Origin: Hwangdonia seohaensis
GTDB lineage: Bacteria; Bacteroidota; Bacteroidia; Flavobacteriales; Flavobacteriaceae
Reading direction: 5' to 3'
Assembly: GCF_031932625.1 (NCBI RefSeq)
Contig: NZ_JAVSCK010000001.1
Coordinates: forward strand, 744,001-808,000
Length of the DNA stretch: 64,000 nt
Both the position numbers and the translations under genes were made by a program. This document shows, piece by piece, positions 26,663 through 36,013 of the stretch. Numbering within the stretch: the stretch's first letter is position 1; every line of letters begins with the position of its first letter. A model generated the notes under the pieces. The model searched no databases. It was not told where the DNA came from and saw only the letters and a list, made by a program, of their open reading frames with translations.

Positions 26663-29600
26663 ATGAAGAAAATCAACTTTTTTATTAGTTTCTTCTTGTT
26701 ATTGAGCACTATGAGTTTAATGGCACAAGAAAAAGTAATTAGTGGTACTGTTACCGACCAAAACAATGCGCCTCTACCCGGGGCAAACGTTATTGTTAGA
26801 GGAACAACTACAGGCGCACAAACAGATTTTGATGGAAATTATACCTTAACTGTTAAAATAGGCGACGTGCTTGTTTTTTCTTATATAGGTATGAAGACAA
26901 AAGAACACACGGTAACCACTAGCGATTCTAAAATTGTAACTGTACTAATAGAGGATGCCGCTCTGCTTGACGAGGTTGTAGTAGTAGGCTTCGGTACAAA
27001 GAAAAAGGTTAACCTAACGGGGTCGGTATCGGTTGTAGATGGCGAAGCCCTGGAAAACAGACCGGTAACAAACGTAGCTGCCGCTTTACAGGGAACGGTA
27101 GCAGGTATGAACTTTTCTGTAAACAATAGCGGTGGTGAGCTTAATAATGCCGTTAGCTTTAACATTAGAGGTTCTGGTACTATTGGTTCCGGGTCTTCTG
27201 GAGCTCCATTAATTTTAATTGATGGTATGGAAGGAAATATGAATACCTTAAACCCACAAGATATAGAAAGTATCTCTGTGCTTAAGGATGCTGCATCTTC
27301 TTCCATTTATGGTTCTAGAGCACCATTTGGGGTTATTCTTATTACCACTAAATCTGGAAAAGACGGTAAGATTACCATTAATTATAACAATAACTTCAGG
27401 CTAACGAGTCCGTTATTGCAACCACAAATGTTAGATTCAGAATCTTTTGCAACCTATTGGAATGAGGCGGCTGCTAATGCTGGTCAATCTCCAAAATTTT
27501 CTGAAGAGGTATTGCAAAAAATAAGAGATCATCGATCAGGAGTTCTACCTAATGAAACCGATTGGAATAGCTCCAATAACAATTGGAATATGTATCCAAA
27601 TGGGTTTTCCGATAACAACTGGTTCGATATATTTTATAAAGATTCAGCAGCTTCTCAAGAGCATAACCTTAGTTTAAACGGAGGTACAGAAAAAGTAAAT
27701 TACTATTTCTCTGCCAATTTCTTAGATCAGGAAGGGCTACTTAATTATGGTAACGACCAATATGATCGTTATTCCATAAATTCTAAAATAAGTTCTAAAA
27801 TATCTGATAAAATAAGCTTAACATATTTAAGCAGATTAACAAGAATAGATTACGAAAGATCGTCTTACCAAAGCGGTTTGTTTTTCCATAATATCGCTAG
27901 AAGATGGCCCACAATGCCATTTAAAGACCCTAATGGAAATTATGTTTATGGTAACGAAATTGCACATTTAGAAAACGGTAGAAACAAAGACCAAAATGAT
28001 GAATTCGTACAACAATTAAATGTTCAATTTACACCATTAGAAAATTGGAACATCTATGCTAATCTGAATTATAAAATAAGTAATTCTTTTAATCATAACG
28101 AGTTTTTACCAATCTACAGGTACGATGAAGATGGTGTTGCGCATGCTGCTGCATTACAACATGTATTATGGTCACCAGGTGCTTCAAGAATTTACGAAAG
28201 TGCATACAAGACCAACTATTTCAGCCCTAACGTTTATACAGACTATACCTTAACTATAAATGAAGACCACGAGTTTAAAGTAATGGCTGGTTATCAATCA
28301 GAATTAACAAAAACACGTAACCTAGGTGTAAACAGAGATGATGTGATAACGCCTAGCCTTCCTACAATTAATACGGCTACAGGTGATACGAGAGGTTATG
28401 GAGCTTACCAACATTGGGCCATACAAGGTTATTTTGGCCGATTAAATTACGCATATAAGGACAGGTATTTATTAGAAGTTAATGGCAGATATGATGGGTC
28501 TTCACGTTTCTTAGACGATAAAAGATGGCAGTTTTTCCCTTCTTTCTCGGCAGGTTGGAATATTTCTAACGAAAATTTCTACAAAGACAGTAAGTTATCA
28601 GAACATGTTAACTTTTTAAAACTAAGAGGATCTTACGGTGAACTAGGAAATCAAAACACCAATAATTGGTACCCATTTTACCCGAGTATGGGCATTGGTG
28701 TAGATAATGGTGGCTGGTTAGTAAACGGATCAAGACCAAACACAGCGTATCCTCCAGGACTTGTGAGCACATTGTTAACTTGGGAAAGAGTTACCTCTTG
28801 GAATGTTGGTTTAGACCTGCGTGCCTTTAACAGCAGATTGGGTGTTGGCCTAGATATTTATAACAGAACCACTTTTGATATGGTTGGTCCCGCACCAGAA
28901 TTACCAGCGATTTTGGGTGCTAGTCCACCAAGAATTAACAATACCGACATGGAATCAAAAGGATTCGATTTAGAGATAAGTTGGAGAGATACGTTCAACG
29001 ATTTTTCTTATGGTGCTAAATTTATTTTATCAGACACCAGACAATTTGTAAAATCTTATCCAAACGAAACTGGTGATTTAAACCAATGGTACACAGGTAG
29101 GGAATTCGGTGAGATTTGGGGATACACTACACAAGGCATTGCTAAATCGGATACCGAAATGAACGATTGGTTGGCTATGCATAATCAAGACAGAATGGGC
29201 TCTAACTGGGCTGCTGGCGATATTATGTACCAAAACTTAGATGATGATCCTGCCATTAACAATGGTTCTAATACTTTAGACGACCATGGCGATTTGTCTA
29301 TAATCGGTAATAGCCAAGCCAGATATAGTTATAGTATCGATTTAGACGCCAACTATAAAGGCTTCGATTTTAGAGCATTTTTCCAAGGTGTAGGTAAACG
29401 CGATGTAGCTGTTGGGGGGCCGTACTTTTCAGGTGCCAATTCAAACATGTGGCAATCTGCAGGTTTTACACAGCACTTGGATTATTTCAGACCTGAAGAC
29501 ACTACAAGTCCATTTGGAGCAAATACAGATGCTTACTATCCAAGACCGCTTTTCGATTCTGGATGGAAAAATTTTGCTACCCAAACACGATTTTTACAAA

Positions 29601-29833
29601 ACGGTGCATATTTAAGACTAAAAAACATTCAATTGGGCTACACCATACCAGCAGACGTTACAGAAAAAGTGAGAATTTCTAAAATGCGAATTTACTTATC
29701 TGGAGAGAACTTGGTGACCTTCACAAAAATGAGTGATATTTTTGATCCTGAAACTACTGGTGGATCATGGGGTAATGGTAAAATATATCCGCTATCCAAA
29801 GTGTTTTCTGTTGGTCTTAGTTTAACTTTTTAA
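26663..29833 (+). CDS. SusC-like TonB-dependent outer-membrane transporter, second locus
   Basis: The 1056-residue protein has a signal peptide (ending MSLMAQ), a carboxypeptidase-regulatory-like domain (about 25-110; PLPGANVIVRGTTTG), a TonB-box-like DEVVVVGFGTKKK, a plug (about 120-230; ending GVILITTKSGK) and a long beta-barrel. It imports an oligosaccharide with the SusD protein that starts ten bases downstream. It is clearly related to the transporter at 1509-4592 but diverged along the barrel, so a different ligand is likely. No glycoside hydrolase, lyase, sulfatase or peptidase gene follows the pair, so the enzymes must lie elsewhere in the genome, or the ligand may need no further cutting. 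Confidence 0.95.
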   Translation: MKKINFFISFFLLLSTMSLMAQEKVISGTVTDQNNAPLPGANVIVRGTTTGAQTDFDGNYTLTVKIGDVLVFSYIGMKTKEHTVTTSDSKIVTVLIEDAALLDEVVVVGFGTKKKVNLTGSVSVVDGEALENRPVTNVAAALQGTVAGMNFSVNNSGGELNNAVSFNIRGSGTIGSGSSGAPLILIDGMEGNMNTLNPQDIESISVLKDAASSSIYGSRAPFGVILITTKSGKDGKITINYNNNFRLTSPLLQPQMLDSESFATYWNEAAANAGQSPKFSEEVLQKIRDHRSGVLPNETDWNSSNNNWNMYPNGFSDNNWFDIFYKDSAASQEHNLSLNGGTEKVNYYFSANFLDQEGLLNYGNDQYDRYSINSKISSKISDKISLTYLSRLTRIDYERSSYQSGLFFHNIARRWPTMPFKDPNGNYVYGNEIAHLENGRNKDQNDEFVQQLNVQFTPLENWNIYANLNYKISNSFNHNEFLPIYRYDEDGVAHAAALQHVLWSPGASRIYESAYKTNYFSPNVYTDYTLTINEDHEFKVMAGYQSELTKTRNLGVNRDDVITPSLPTINTATGDTRGYGAYQHWAIQGYFGRLNYAYKDRYLLEVNGRYDGSSRFLDDKRWQFFPSFSAGWNISNENFYKDSKLSEHVNFLKLRGSYGELGNQNTNNWYPFYPSMGIGVDNGGWLVNGSRPNTAYPPGLVSTLLTWERVTSWNVGLDLRAFNSRLGVGLDIYNRTTFDMVGPAPELPAILGASPPRINNTDMESKGFDLEISWRDTFNDFSYGAKFILSDTRQFVKSYPNETGDLNQWYTGREFGEIWGYTTQGIAKSDTEMNDWLAMHNQDRMGSNWAAGDIMYQNLDDDPAINNGSNTLDDHGDLSIIGNSQARYSYSIDLDANYKGFDFRAFFQGVGKRDVAVGGPYFSGANSNMWQSAGFTQHLDYFRPEDTTSPFGANTDAYYPRPLFDSGWKNFATQTRFLQNGAYLRLKNIQLGYTIPADVTEKVRISKMRIYLSGENLVTFTKMSDIFDPETTGGSWGNGKIYPLSKVFSVGLSLTF

Positions 29834-29843
29834 ATTTTAAAAA

Positions 29844-31790
29844 ATGAAAAAATCATATAAACATATTTTTATTTTAGGTCTAATTTTAGTCGGTTTTACC
29901 GCCTGTAGTGAAGACTTCTTAGAGAGAGCACCTCTTTCTGATGTAACGCCAGAATTTTATTTAAAATCCGAGGCAGATTTAGCAGCATACGCAATTTCAA
30001 ATTACTCATTTCCTTCGCATGCAGGGTGGAATGCAGGTACCTTTATAGCCGATAACGGTACAGACAATCAGGCCAGTACTGACGCTAGCAATTTGTGGGT
30101 GCCTGGGCAGTATAGAGTGGGTACAAATGGAGGTGCTTGGAATTTTGATCGAATCCGTACCTTAAACTACTTTTTAGATGTGGTTCTGCCGAGATATGAA
30201 GCAGGCGAAATAAGCGGAAACGAAACTTATATCAAGCATTACATTGGCGAAATATACTTCCTAAGAGCTTATGAGTACTTTAACAAGCTAAAAAGCGTAG
30301 GCGATTTTCCAATTGTTAAAAACCTATTACCAGATGTTAAGGAAGAGTTGATTATAGCATCACAAAGGCGTCCAAGAAATGAGGTAGCCCGATTTATTTT
30401 ATCAGATTTAGATAAAGCTATTGATATGTTAACCAATATAGATCCTAACAAAAACAGGATAAACCCTATGGTGGCACAGCTTTTTAAATCGCGTGTCGCA
30501 TTGTATGAAGGTACTTGGTTAAACTATCACAAAGGAACTGCCCATGTACCAGGTGGCTCAGGTTGGCCTGGGGCAAATAAAGACTATTTGTCTGGTTTTA
30601 GCATTAATATTGATAGTGAGATAGATTTCTTTTTAACAGAAGCTATGAATGCTGCAGAAGTTGTTACTAGCAGTGTTAATTTAACACCAAGTGACGGTAA
30701 CACCGAAGGAAACGACGTGTTTAACAATCCATACTACGCCATGTTTGGAGACCTAGATATGTCTAGTTATTCCGAGGTGTTGTTGTGGAGAGATTATGAT
30801 GAAGCATTAGTGTCTCACCACACCATGCATTACTTGAAAAATGGTGCAAATACAGGATATACCAAAGGTTATGTAGATAGCTATTTAATGAAGAATGGCT
30901 TACCTATTTATGCCGGTGGATCGGGTTACAATGGTGATGATTACATCGCTGATGTACTGGACGATAGAGATGATAGATTACGCCTGTTCACCAAAGAACC
31001 TGGTGATGTTATTACTTACATAAATGGTGAAACCTTTGAGGAAATACCAGGCTTGTTTGAAATTTCTGAGATTAGAGCAGTAACAGGCTATTCTGTTAGA
31101 AAAGGGATATATCCTGATGCCAACATGTTAGATGGTGCAAATCCTACCGCTACTGGGGCTATAGTGTTTAGAGCCTCTGAAGCTTATCTAAATTATATTG
31201 AAGCAGATTATGTGAAAAACGGAAGTTTAGATGGCAACTCAGCAAGTTACTGGGGGCAATTAAGAACAAGAGCGGGACTTCCGGCCGATTATAGTGTTAC
31301 CGTTGCAGCAACCGATTTGTCTCAAGAAAACGATTGGGCTAAATATTCGCAAGGGAGTATGGTAGATCCAACACTCTATAATATTAGAAGAGAGCGTAGA
31401 TCAGAATTTATTGCTGAAGGCATGCGTTTAGACGATTTAAAGCGATGGAGAGCTCTGGACCAAGTGTCTAACTATGTTATAGAAGGTTTCAAAGTTTGGG
31501 GCCCTATGAAAGCGTGGTACGAGAATCCAGATGGCAGTTCGCAATTAAGAGCTGAGCCAGACGCAAGCCCTAACGTATCGCCAGAATCAAATAGCATGTA
31601 TATCAGACCTTATCAAATAGTTCAAGCCAATAACAATTTCTATAATGGTTATAATTGGAATCCTGCGCATTACTTAAGTCCGATTGCCTTTAATCACTTT
31701 TTAATTACAAGTGAAGGCGGAGATGCCAACAATTCGGTTATCTATCAAAACCCAGGTTGGTTAATTGAAGCCGGAACAGCAGCACAATAA
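29844..31790 (+). CDS. SusD/RagB-like surface glycan-binding lipoprotein, second locus
   Basis: The 648-residue protein has a lipoprotein signal (GFTAC, Cys21), the SusD N-terminal segment (DFLERAPLSDVTPEFY), helical repeats (GEIYFLRAYEYFNKLKS) and the C-terminal family motif (RRERRSEFIAEGMRLDDLKR). It is about 115 residues longer than the SusD at 4611, with inserts in the C-terminal half that usually hold the glycan-binding loops. It forms an operon with the SusC gene before it and is followed by a strong terminator. Confidence 0.94.
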   Translation: MKKSYKHIFILGLILVGFTACSEDFLERAPLSDVTPEFYLKSEADLAAYAISNYSFPSHAGWNAGTFIADNGTDNQASTDASNLWVPGQYRVGTNGGAWNFDRIRTLNYFLDVVLPRYEAGEISGNETYIKHYIGEIYFLRAYEYFNKLKSVGDFPIVKNLLPDVKEELIIASQRRPRNEVARFILSDLDKAIDMLTNIDPNKNRINPMVAQLFKSRVALYEGTWLNYHKGTAHVPGGSGWPGANKDYLSGFSINIDSEIDFFLTEAMNAAEVVTSSVNLTPSDGNTEGNDVFNNPYYAMFGDLDMSSYSEVLLWRDYDEALVSHHTMHYLKNGANTGYTKGYVDSYLMKNGLPIYAGGSGYNGDDYIADVLDDRDDRLRLFTKEPGDVITYINGETFEEIPGLFEISEIRAVTGYSVRKGIYPDANMLDGANPTATGAIVFRASEAYLNYIEADYVKNGSLDGNSASYWGQLRTRAGLPADYSVTVAATDLSQENDWAKYSQGSMVDPTLYNIRRERRSEFIAEGMRLDDLKRWRALDQVSNYVIEGFKVWGPMKAWYENPDGSSQLRAEPDASPNVSPESNSMYIRPYQIVQANNNFYNGYNWNPAHYLSPIAFNHFLITSEGGDANNSVIYQNPGWLIEAGTAAQ

Positions 31791-31816
31791 TTAGTTTTTT
31801 TTTGAATTTAGTTTTT

Positions 31817-31853
31817 AAACCCCGTCATTTTTCAATAAATGGCGGGGTTTTTT
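31817..31853 (+). terminator. Terminator of the second SusCD operon
   Basis: AAACCCCGTCATTT pairs with AAATGGCGGGGTTT (one G-T pair) and is followed by a T-run. Confidence 0.85.
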
Positions 31854-31898
31854 GTTATTCAGAGAGCCATTAATGCTTTAAGCCTAGGCATCAACCAA

Positions 31899-31926
31899 AA
31901 AAACCATCTAACGTTAGATGGTTTTT
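31899..31926. terminator. Perfect palindrome, bidirectional terminator
   Basis: A 28-base perfect palindrome centred on ACGT (core CCATCTAACGTTAGATGG) with A-run and T-run flanks. It lies between the SusCD operon and the convergent small-protein operon, so it can end transcription from both sides. Confidence 0.75.
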
Positions 31927-31967
31927 ATTTTGTACTATAAAAGCAGTTTCTTTTAACTTAAAGGCGG

Positions 31968-32168
31968 TTATTTAATTATCTTTTTCAATAAAATCATGCC
32001 TCCAAGTTTACCAAAAATTTTAAGGCCACTTTGAATCCAATTTAATGGCTTCAAATCTTGTTTGTATTCTTCTCTCAAAGCTTTAATCTCTTCAAAAGCT
32101 ATTTGGCGCTCTAAGTTTAAAATTTTTAAATCGCGTTCTACACTTTCTATATTTTGATATGTTTTCAT
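31968..32168 (-). CDS. Small protein of the YtxH/holin-like operon, function unknown
   Basis: The 66-residue protein is not recognised with confidence. The first 40 residues are charged and probably coiled coil (VERDLKILNLERQIAFEEIK), and the C-terminal end is hydrophobic and basic (IFGKLGGMILLKKIIK), so it may sit at the inner face of the membrane. It starts two bases after the holin-like gene and is the third gene of an operon of small envelope proteins. The layout resembles small operons described as stress-induced in other bacteria; that is inference. Confidence 0.7.
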   Translation of the reverse strand: MKTYQNIESVERDLKILNLERQIAFEEIKALREEYKQDLKPLNWIQSGLKIFGKLGGMILLKKIIK

Positions 32169-32170
32169 TT

Positions 32171-32518
32171 TTAATCGAAAAATTTTTCTGATAAGGCTTT
32201 TACGGTAATATTATTTATGTGCTTTCTTGTAAGCAGTGCGATTACTGATAGCAAGATAAATACAGCACCAACAATAACAAAACCCAGCATATAGCTATCC
32301 ATAGCTTTTCCAATGGAAAATGCCAAGGCAATGCCTAAAAAGCACAATCCCATAAGCAATAATCCGCCTATAATAATGGCTTTAAAAACCATACTGATGG
32401 ATATGGATAATTGCTGAAAGATTTTAAGCTTGTAGTAATCGTAAGAAGTCTTTAAATACTTCTCGCCAATTTCAGATGCCTTTGCATTTGTTTTGCCTAT
32501 AGATTCACTTAAACTCAT
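32171..32518 (-). CDS. Holin-superfamily-III-like (phage holin family) inner-membrane protein
   Basis: The 115-residue protein has two strong membrane helices (about 45-70 and 77-100; KAIIIGGLLLMGLCFLGIAL and GFVIVGAVFILLSVIALL) between an amphipathic N-terminal helix and a short basic tail. This matches the small proteins called phage holin family or Holin-X in Bacteroidetes and Actinobacteria, which are usually not phage genes. It lies between a YtxH-like gene (three bases upstream) and a small coiled-coil protein (two bases downstream). Nothing phage-derived is nearby. Its role is unknown; envelope maintenance under stress is the usual guess. Confidence 0.75.
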   Translation of the reverse strand: MSLSESIGKTNAKASEIGEKYLKTSYDYYKLKIFQQLSISISMVFKAIIIGGLLLMGLCFLGIALAFSIGKAMDSYMLGFVIVGAVFILLSVIALLTRKHINNITVKALSEKFFD

Positions 32519-32521
32519 GTA

Positions 32522-32854
32522 TTATGATGTTTTTTGTAACCGCTTATTTTTCTCTTTTAAATCTTTTAATTTGCGCTCTAAAGATGAAATAACATCGTCT
32601 GCCTTATAACTTGCATTTGTGATTATAGAATCTACTTGCTCATCTATTGTGGCTTTTTTTGCCGAAGCAGATGAAACCACTTGCTCTTTAAGCTCGGTCG
32701 CTTTATCGGCTAATTTTTGTTTGGCCAATTGTGCTTCGTCGCTTATTCTTTGTCTGGTATTGCTGCCTTTATCGGGCGCAAACAGAATGCCTAATACGGC
32801 GCCTATGGCTGTTCCTGCTAATATACCTAATACTGTATTTCCGTTATTACTCAT
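32522..32854 (-). CDS. YtxH domain-containing small envelope protein
   Basis: The 110-residue protein begins with a glycine-rich membrane helix (TVLGILAGTAIGAVLGILFA) followed by PDKGSNTR, which is the YtxH signature, and then a long Ala/Lys/Glu-rich amphipathic helix (about 40-105). YtxH proteins are general-stress proteins of unknown mechanism in Bacillus and are common in Bacteroidetes. It is the first gene of a three-gene operon with the holin-like and coiled-coil proteins. Confidence 0.85.
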   Translation of the reverse strand: MSNNGNTVLGILAGTAIGAVLGILFAPDKGSNTRQRISDEAQLAKQKLADKATELKEQVVSSASAKKATIDEQVDSIITNASYKADDVISSLERKLKDLKEKNKRLQKTS

Positions 32855-33028
32855 AATATTTTGTGTTTTAATTAAACTTTAACTTGTTATTACACTAAAT
32901 ATAAGCAATTATAAGCAATTGTGTTAACGCAAAAGGTTTAAATGTTGACTTGTTTAAAAAGCCAAATCACCCGTTTTTTTGCACAAGGATTTTTACGTGG
33001 AGCTCGATTTTCGTTTTGTAGAGTTTTT

Positions 33029-33379
33029 TTAAAGCAACTTAGCTTTTGCAGCTTCAACTACTTTTTTGGAATTGCCAATAAAAATAGCATCATCAATAAT
33101 AATTACCGGCCTGCTTAAAAAGGTGTAATGCTCTAAAATATAGTGTTTGTAATCGCGCTCTTCAAGCTGTTGGTTTTTTAAATCCATTTCCTTGTAAAGT
33201 TTAGCGCGTTTGCTAAAAAGGGCTTCGTAACTTCCCGAAAGGGCTTTCATTTGCTCTAATTGCTTAACCGTTATGTCTTCGGTTTTAATATCCTGTAAAA
33301 CAAAATCTGAGGGTAAATTCAACTCTTTTAAAATTCTAATACAAGTGCTGCAGGTTTTTAAATAGTATACTTTTTTCAT
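33029..33379 (-). CDS. ArsC/Spx-like thioredoxin-fold protein
   Basis: The 116-residue protein has the ArsC-family fold with a CxxC active site near the N-terminus (Cys10, Cys13 in KTCSTC), the conserved segment DIKTEDITVKQLEQM and the cis-Pro region SRPVIIIDDAIFIG. The Arg before Pro fits the ArsC family. The CxxC resembles Spx/MgsR more than classic arsenate reductase. No arsenic genes (arsB, acr3, arsR) are near, so a redox or regulatory role is as likely as arsenate reduction. Confidence 0.82.
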   Translation of the reverse strand: MKKVYYLKTCSTCIRILKELNLPSDFVLQDIKTEDITVKQLEQMKALSGSYEALFSKRAKLYKEMDLKNQQLEERDYKHYILEHYTFLSRPVIIIDDAIFIGNSKKVVEAAKAKLL

Positions 33380-33488
33380 AATGAATTGATTTTTTTCGTT
33401 TTGTAGAGAAAAGGAAATCTAAAGAATTTCAATAACAAATAAAGGCAATTATAGCATAAATACTATATTTATCGAAAAAATAAATCAT

Positions 33489-33953
33489 ATGGAATTTACA
33501 TTTCAGGTTCTAAATAATACACGAGCCATTTTAGCTAAAATAATCGACGATAATTCTTTAAAGGATTTGAATAAAATACCCAAAGGCTTTAACAACAATA
33601 TTATCTGGAATATAGCCCATATTGTGGTTTCTGAGCAGTTATTGGCGTATAAGTTATCGGGTTTACCATCGATACTTTCAGATGAAATGATTGATAAATA
33701 CAGGAAAGATACCAAACCCGAAAGCGAGGTAACCCAAGACGAGGTAAACCAGATAAAAGGTTTGTTGTTCACTGCACTGGAAAATACCAAAACCGATTAT
33801 AAAAATGGTATTTTTAAAACCTATAATGCGTATACCGTTTCTACAACGGGAAACACATTAAACAATATTGATGAAGCGCTGCAATTTATACTCACCCATG
33901 AGGGCATTCATTACGGCTATATTTTGGCACTTTTAAAAGCGGTTAAAAACTAG
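33489..33953 (+). CDS. DinB-like four-helix metal-binding protein
   Basis: The 154-residue protein shows the DinB-like pattern: an N-terminal helix with NNTRAILAKIID, a first metal-binding His in NIAHIVVSEQL and two more in the last helix (HEGIHYGYIL). The spacing matches the family's three-His site for a divalent metal. Members include putative thiol transferases linked to bacillithiol and mycothiol, and many of unknown substrate. Its 3' end overlaps the convergent DUF3298-type gene by 21 bases. Confidence 0.8.
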   Translation: MEFTFQVLNNTRAILAKIIDDNSLKDLNKIPKGFNNNIIWNIAHIVVSEQLLAYKLSGLPSILSDEMIDKYRKDTKPESEVTQDEVNQIKGLLFTALENTKTDYKNGIFKTYNAYTVSTTGNTLNNIDEALQFILTHEGIHYGYILALLKAVKN

Positions 33954-34658
33954 GTAAGGTTTGGCGTCATCAAAAGGAATGTTAAATTCTATAATGCCAG
34001 TTGCGTATGGTGCAATTTCGTAGGTGTTGTAAAGTAGAATAATACCGTCGTCGCTGTACCCAATATTTTCGGGGAGCTGAAATGTTTCACGGTCTAACAA
34101 CAGGTCTTTGTCTTTTATTGAGGTCTCAAAATGCTTTTTGGCAATGGTTTTAAAGCCTTCAATGTCTGAAAATAATGCGTTGTTATCAATCAATTTTCCT
34201 GTTGCCGCATCAAAATTTAAAAGTGAAATGTTTAAACTGCCATGAGCGCCGCCGGTATTGGTATAAGCTGTTAACGAAACACTTATAATATCTTGTGCCT
34301 TAAAAATAACTTCGCCATCAATTTGGGCTTCCCATTCTTGGGCGCTTTCCGGAAAATCGCTTATAAAATTGGTGAACTCTTGGTTAAAGTTTTCAATGCT
34401 TTCTTCAACAGATTTTGCAGTGGAATTGTTTAGTTCTCCAATTTGTAATGCTTTAATCACTTGGTTTTTTATAGCTGTATTTATAGATTTAGCAACATCA
34501 CTTTCGGTTTGGGCTAACGGGATGTTAATTTCAACAAACTGGTTGTTTTCCGAGGTAAAGTTAGTTTCCGTAAAATTAATTGGCACATCTGTTTTACAGC
34601 TGAAAAGCATATAAAAAACACAGGCAATTAAAAGGTATTTATTCTTTAGCATAAGCAT
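33933..34658 (-). CDS. DUF4163/DUF3298-type lipoprotein (RsiV-like extracytoplasmic domain)
   Basis: The 241-residue protein has a lipoprotein signal (YMLFSC, Cys21 from the first Met; a second Met two codons in could also start it). The body has the DUF4163 part (about 35-130) and the DUF3298 part (about 150-240), with the marked motif TAYTNTGGAHGSLN and the end segment YEIAPYATGIIEFNIPF. This domain pair forms the outer part of the Bacillus lysozyme sensor RsiV and also occurs alone in many lipoproteins. There is no membrane helix or anti-sigma region here, so it is not an anti-sigma factor. Its function is unknown. Confidence 0.8.
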   Translation of the reverse strand: MLMLKNKYLLIACVFYMLFSCKTDVPINFTETNFTSENNQFVEINIPLAQTESDVAKSINTAIKNQVIKALQIGELNNSTAKSVEESIENFNQEFTNFISDFPESAQEWEAQIDGEVIFKAQDIISVSLTAYTNTGGAHGSLNISLLNFDAATGKLIDNNALFSDIEGFKTIAKKHFETSIKDKDLLLDRETFQLPENIGYSDDGIILLYNTYEIAPYATGIIEFNIPFDDAKPYLVFNRF

Positions 34659-34709
34659 AGTATAAACTCGTGTTAAAGGTAATTATTGCATTTGAATTGC
34701 AAAAGAATT

Positions 34710-34770
34710 CCTCGATAGATTATCGAGGTATCAATTGAAATTGTCATTCTTGCGAAAGCGGGAATCTAAG
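34710..34770. repeat. Small palindrome and REP-like sequence before the cystathionine synthase gene
   Basis: CCTCGATA (34710-34717) and TATCGAGG (34721-34728) form a hairpin with a three-base loop. The following TTGTCATTCTTGCGAAAGCG resembles short intergenic repeats common in Flavobacteriaceae. No function can be given. Confidence 0.4.
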
Positions 34771-34823
34771 TAAAAATTCAGACAGAGAATTAATAATATT
34801 TTTTACTTCAACGAATTAAAACT

Positions 34824-34831
34824 TACATTTG
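34824..34831 (+). promoter_or_regulatory. -7 box of the cystathionine synthase gene
   Basis: TACATTTG matches TAnnTTTG, 17 bases before the ATG, with TTT at the -33 position. No riboswitch-like leader (SAM) fits in this short space. Confidence 0.55.
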
Positions 34832-34848
34832 TAACAAATACAACAAAC

Positions 34849-35988
34849 ATGAAATTTAACACAAAAGTAATTCACGGCGGTCAAGAACACGACCCCGCTT
34901 ATGGCGCTGTAATGCCGCCAATATACCAAACAACAACCTATGCCCAAACTACACCTGGCGGGCATAAAGGTTACGAATATTCAAGATCGCACAACCCAAC
35001 CAGAAATGCTTTGGAAAATGCTTTTGCAAGTATTGAAAACGGAAATTATGGTCTTGCATTTGGGTCTGGTTTGGCAGCCATTGATGCCGTTATTAAACTT
35101 TTAAAACCTGGAGACGAAGTGGTTTCTACCAACGATTTGTACGGTGGTTCGTTTAGATTGTTTACTAAAATATTTCAGGATTTTGGCATTACATTCCATT
35201 TTATAGGCATGGAAAATGCGGCAAATATAGAGTCTTATATCAATAACAATACAAAGCTTATTTGGGTTGAAACACCAACCAATCCGATGATGACTATTAT
35301 AGACATAAAAGCAGTATCGACAATAGCCAAAAAACATAACATTCTTTTAGCGGTAGACAACACTTTTGCCACACCTTATTTACAACAGCCGCTTGATTTG
35401 GGTGCAGATATTGTAATGCATTCGGCAACCAAATACCTTGGCGGGCATAGCGATGTGGTAATGGGCGCTTTGGTTGTTAAGGACAAAGAGTTGGCAGATA
35501 GATTATATTTTATCCAAAACGCAAGTGGTGCCATTTGCGGGCCTCAAGATAGTTTTTTAGTGTTAAGAGGTATAAAAACATTACATGTAAGAATGCAGCG
35601 CCATTGCGAAAACGGGAAAGCTGTAGCAGAATATTTGGCAAACCACCCTAAGGTTGAAAAGGTGTACTGGCCAGGGTTTGAGAACCATCCAAATCATCAC
35701 ATAGCTAAATCGCAAATGAAAGATTTTGGAGGCATGATTTCGTTTACTTCAAAAGGGAATAATTTTGATGAAGCTATAAAAATAGTTGAAAATTTAAAGG
35801 TTTTTACTTTAGCCGAATCTTTAGGTGGTGTGGAGTCGCTTTCGGGGCATCCTGCTAGTATGACGCATGCCAGCATTCCAAAAGAAGAAAGAGAGAAAAC
35901 CGGTGTTGTTGATTCTTTAATACGATTAAGTGTGGGGATTGAAGATATTGATGATTTAATTGCCGATTTAAAACAAGCGCTCGGATAA
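34849..35988 (+). CDS. metB: Cystathionine gamma-synthase / gamma-lyase (PLP enzyme)
   Basis: The 379-residue protein is a full-length Cys/Met-metabolism PLP enzyme. The PLP lysine is Lys195 in HSATKYLGGHSD; other family marks are YSRSHNPTRNALE, FGSGLAAIDAV, VVSTNDLYGGSFRLF, VETPTNPMM and the C-terminal SLGGVESLSGHPASMTH. These favour the gamma-synthase/gamma-lyase branch. Synthase makes cystathionine from an activated homoserine and cysteine for methionine synthesis; lyase breaks cystathionine. Sequence alone does not separate the two. It is a single gene with its own promoter and terminator. Confidence 0.88.
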   Translation: MKFNTKVIHGGQEHDPAYGAVMPPIYQTTTYAQTTPGGHKGYEYSRSHNPTRNALENAFASIENGNYGLAFGSGLAAIDAVIKLLKPGDEVVSTNDLYGGSFRLFTKIFQDFGITFHFIGMENAANIESYINNNTKLIWVETPTNPMMTIIDIKAVSTIAKKHNILLAVDNTFATPYLQQPLDLGADIVMHSATKYLGGHSDVVMGALVVKDKELADRLYFIQNASGAICGPQDSFLVLRGIKTLHVRMQRHCENGKAVAEYLANHPKVEKVYWPGFENHPNHHIAKSQMKDFGGMISFTSKGNNFDEAIKIVENLKVFTLAESLGGVESLSGHPASMTHASIPKEEREKTGVVDSLIRLSVGIEDIDDLIADLKQALG

Positions 35989-36013
35989 ATATTATAGAAC
36001 CCGATTAAAAAAC

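Noticed and set aside
32171..32518. Phage holin, possible prophage
   Set aside because: The protein belongs to the holin-like membrane family common in non-phage operons; no integrase, capsid, tail or lysis genes are nearby.
33029..33379. Arsenic-resistance gene
   Set aside because: The fold is ArsC-like, but no ars genes are near and the CxxC resembles Spx-type proteins, so no arsenate role is claimed.
34659..34848. SAM riboswitch before the cystathionine synthase gene
   Set aside because: The promoter box lies only 17 bases before the ATG, so there is no room for an mRNA leader with an aptamer.
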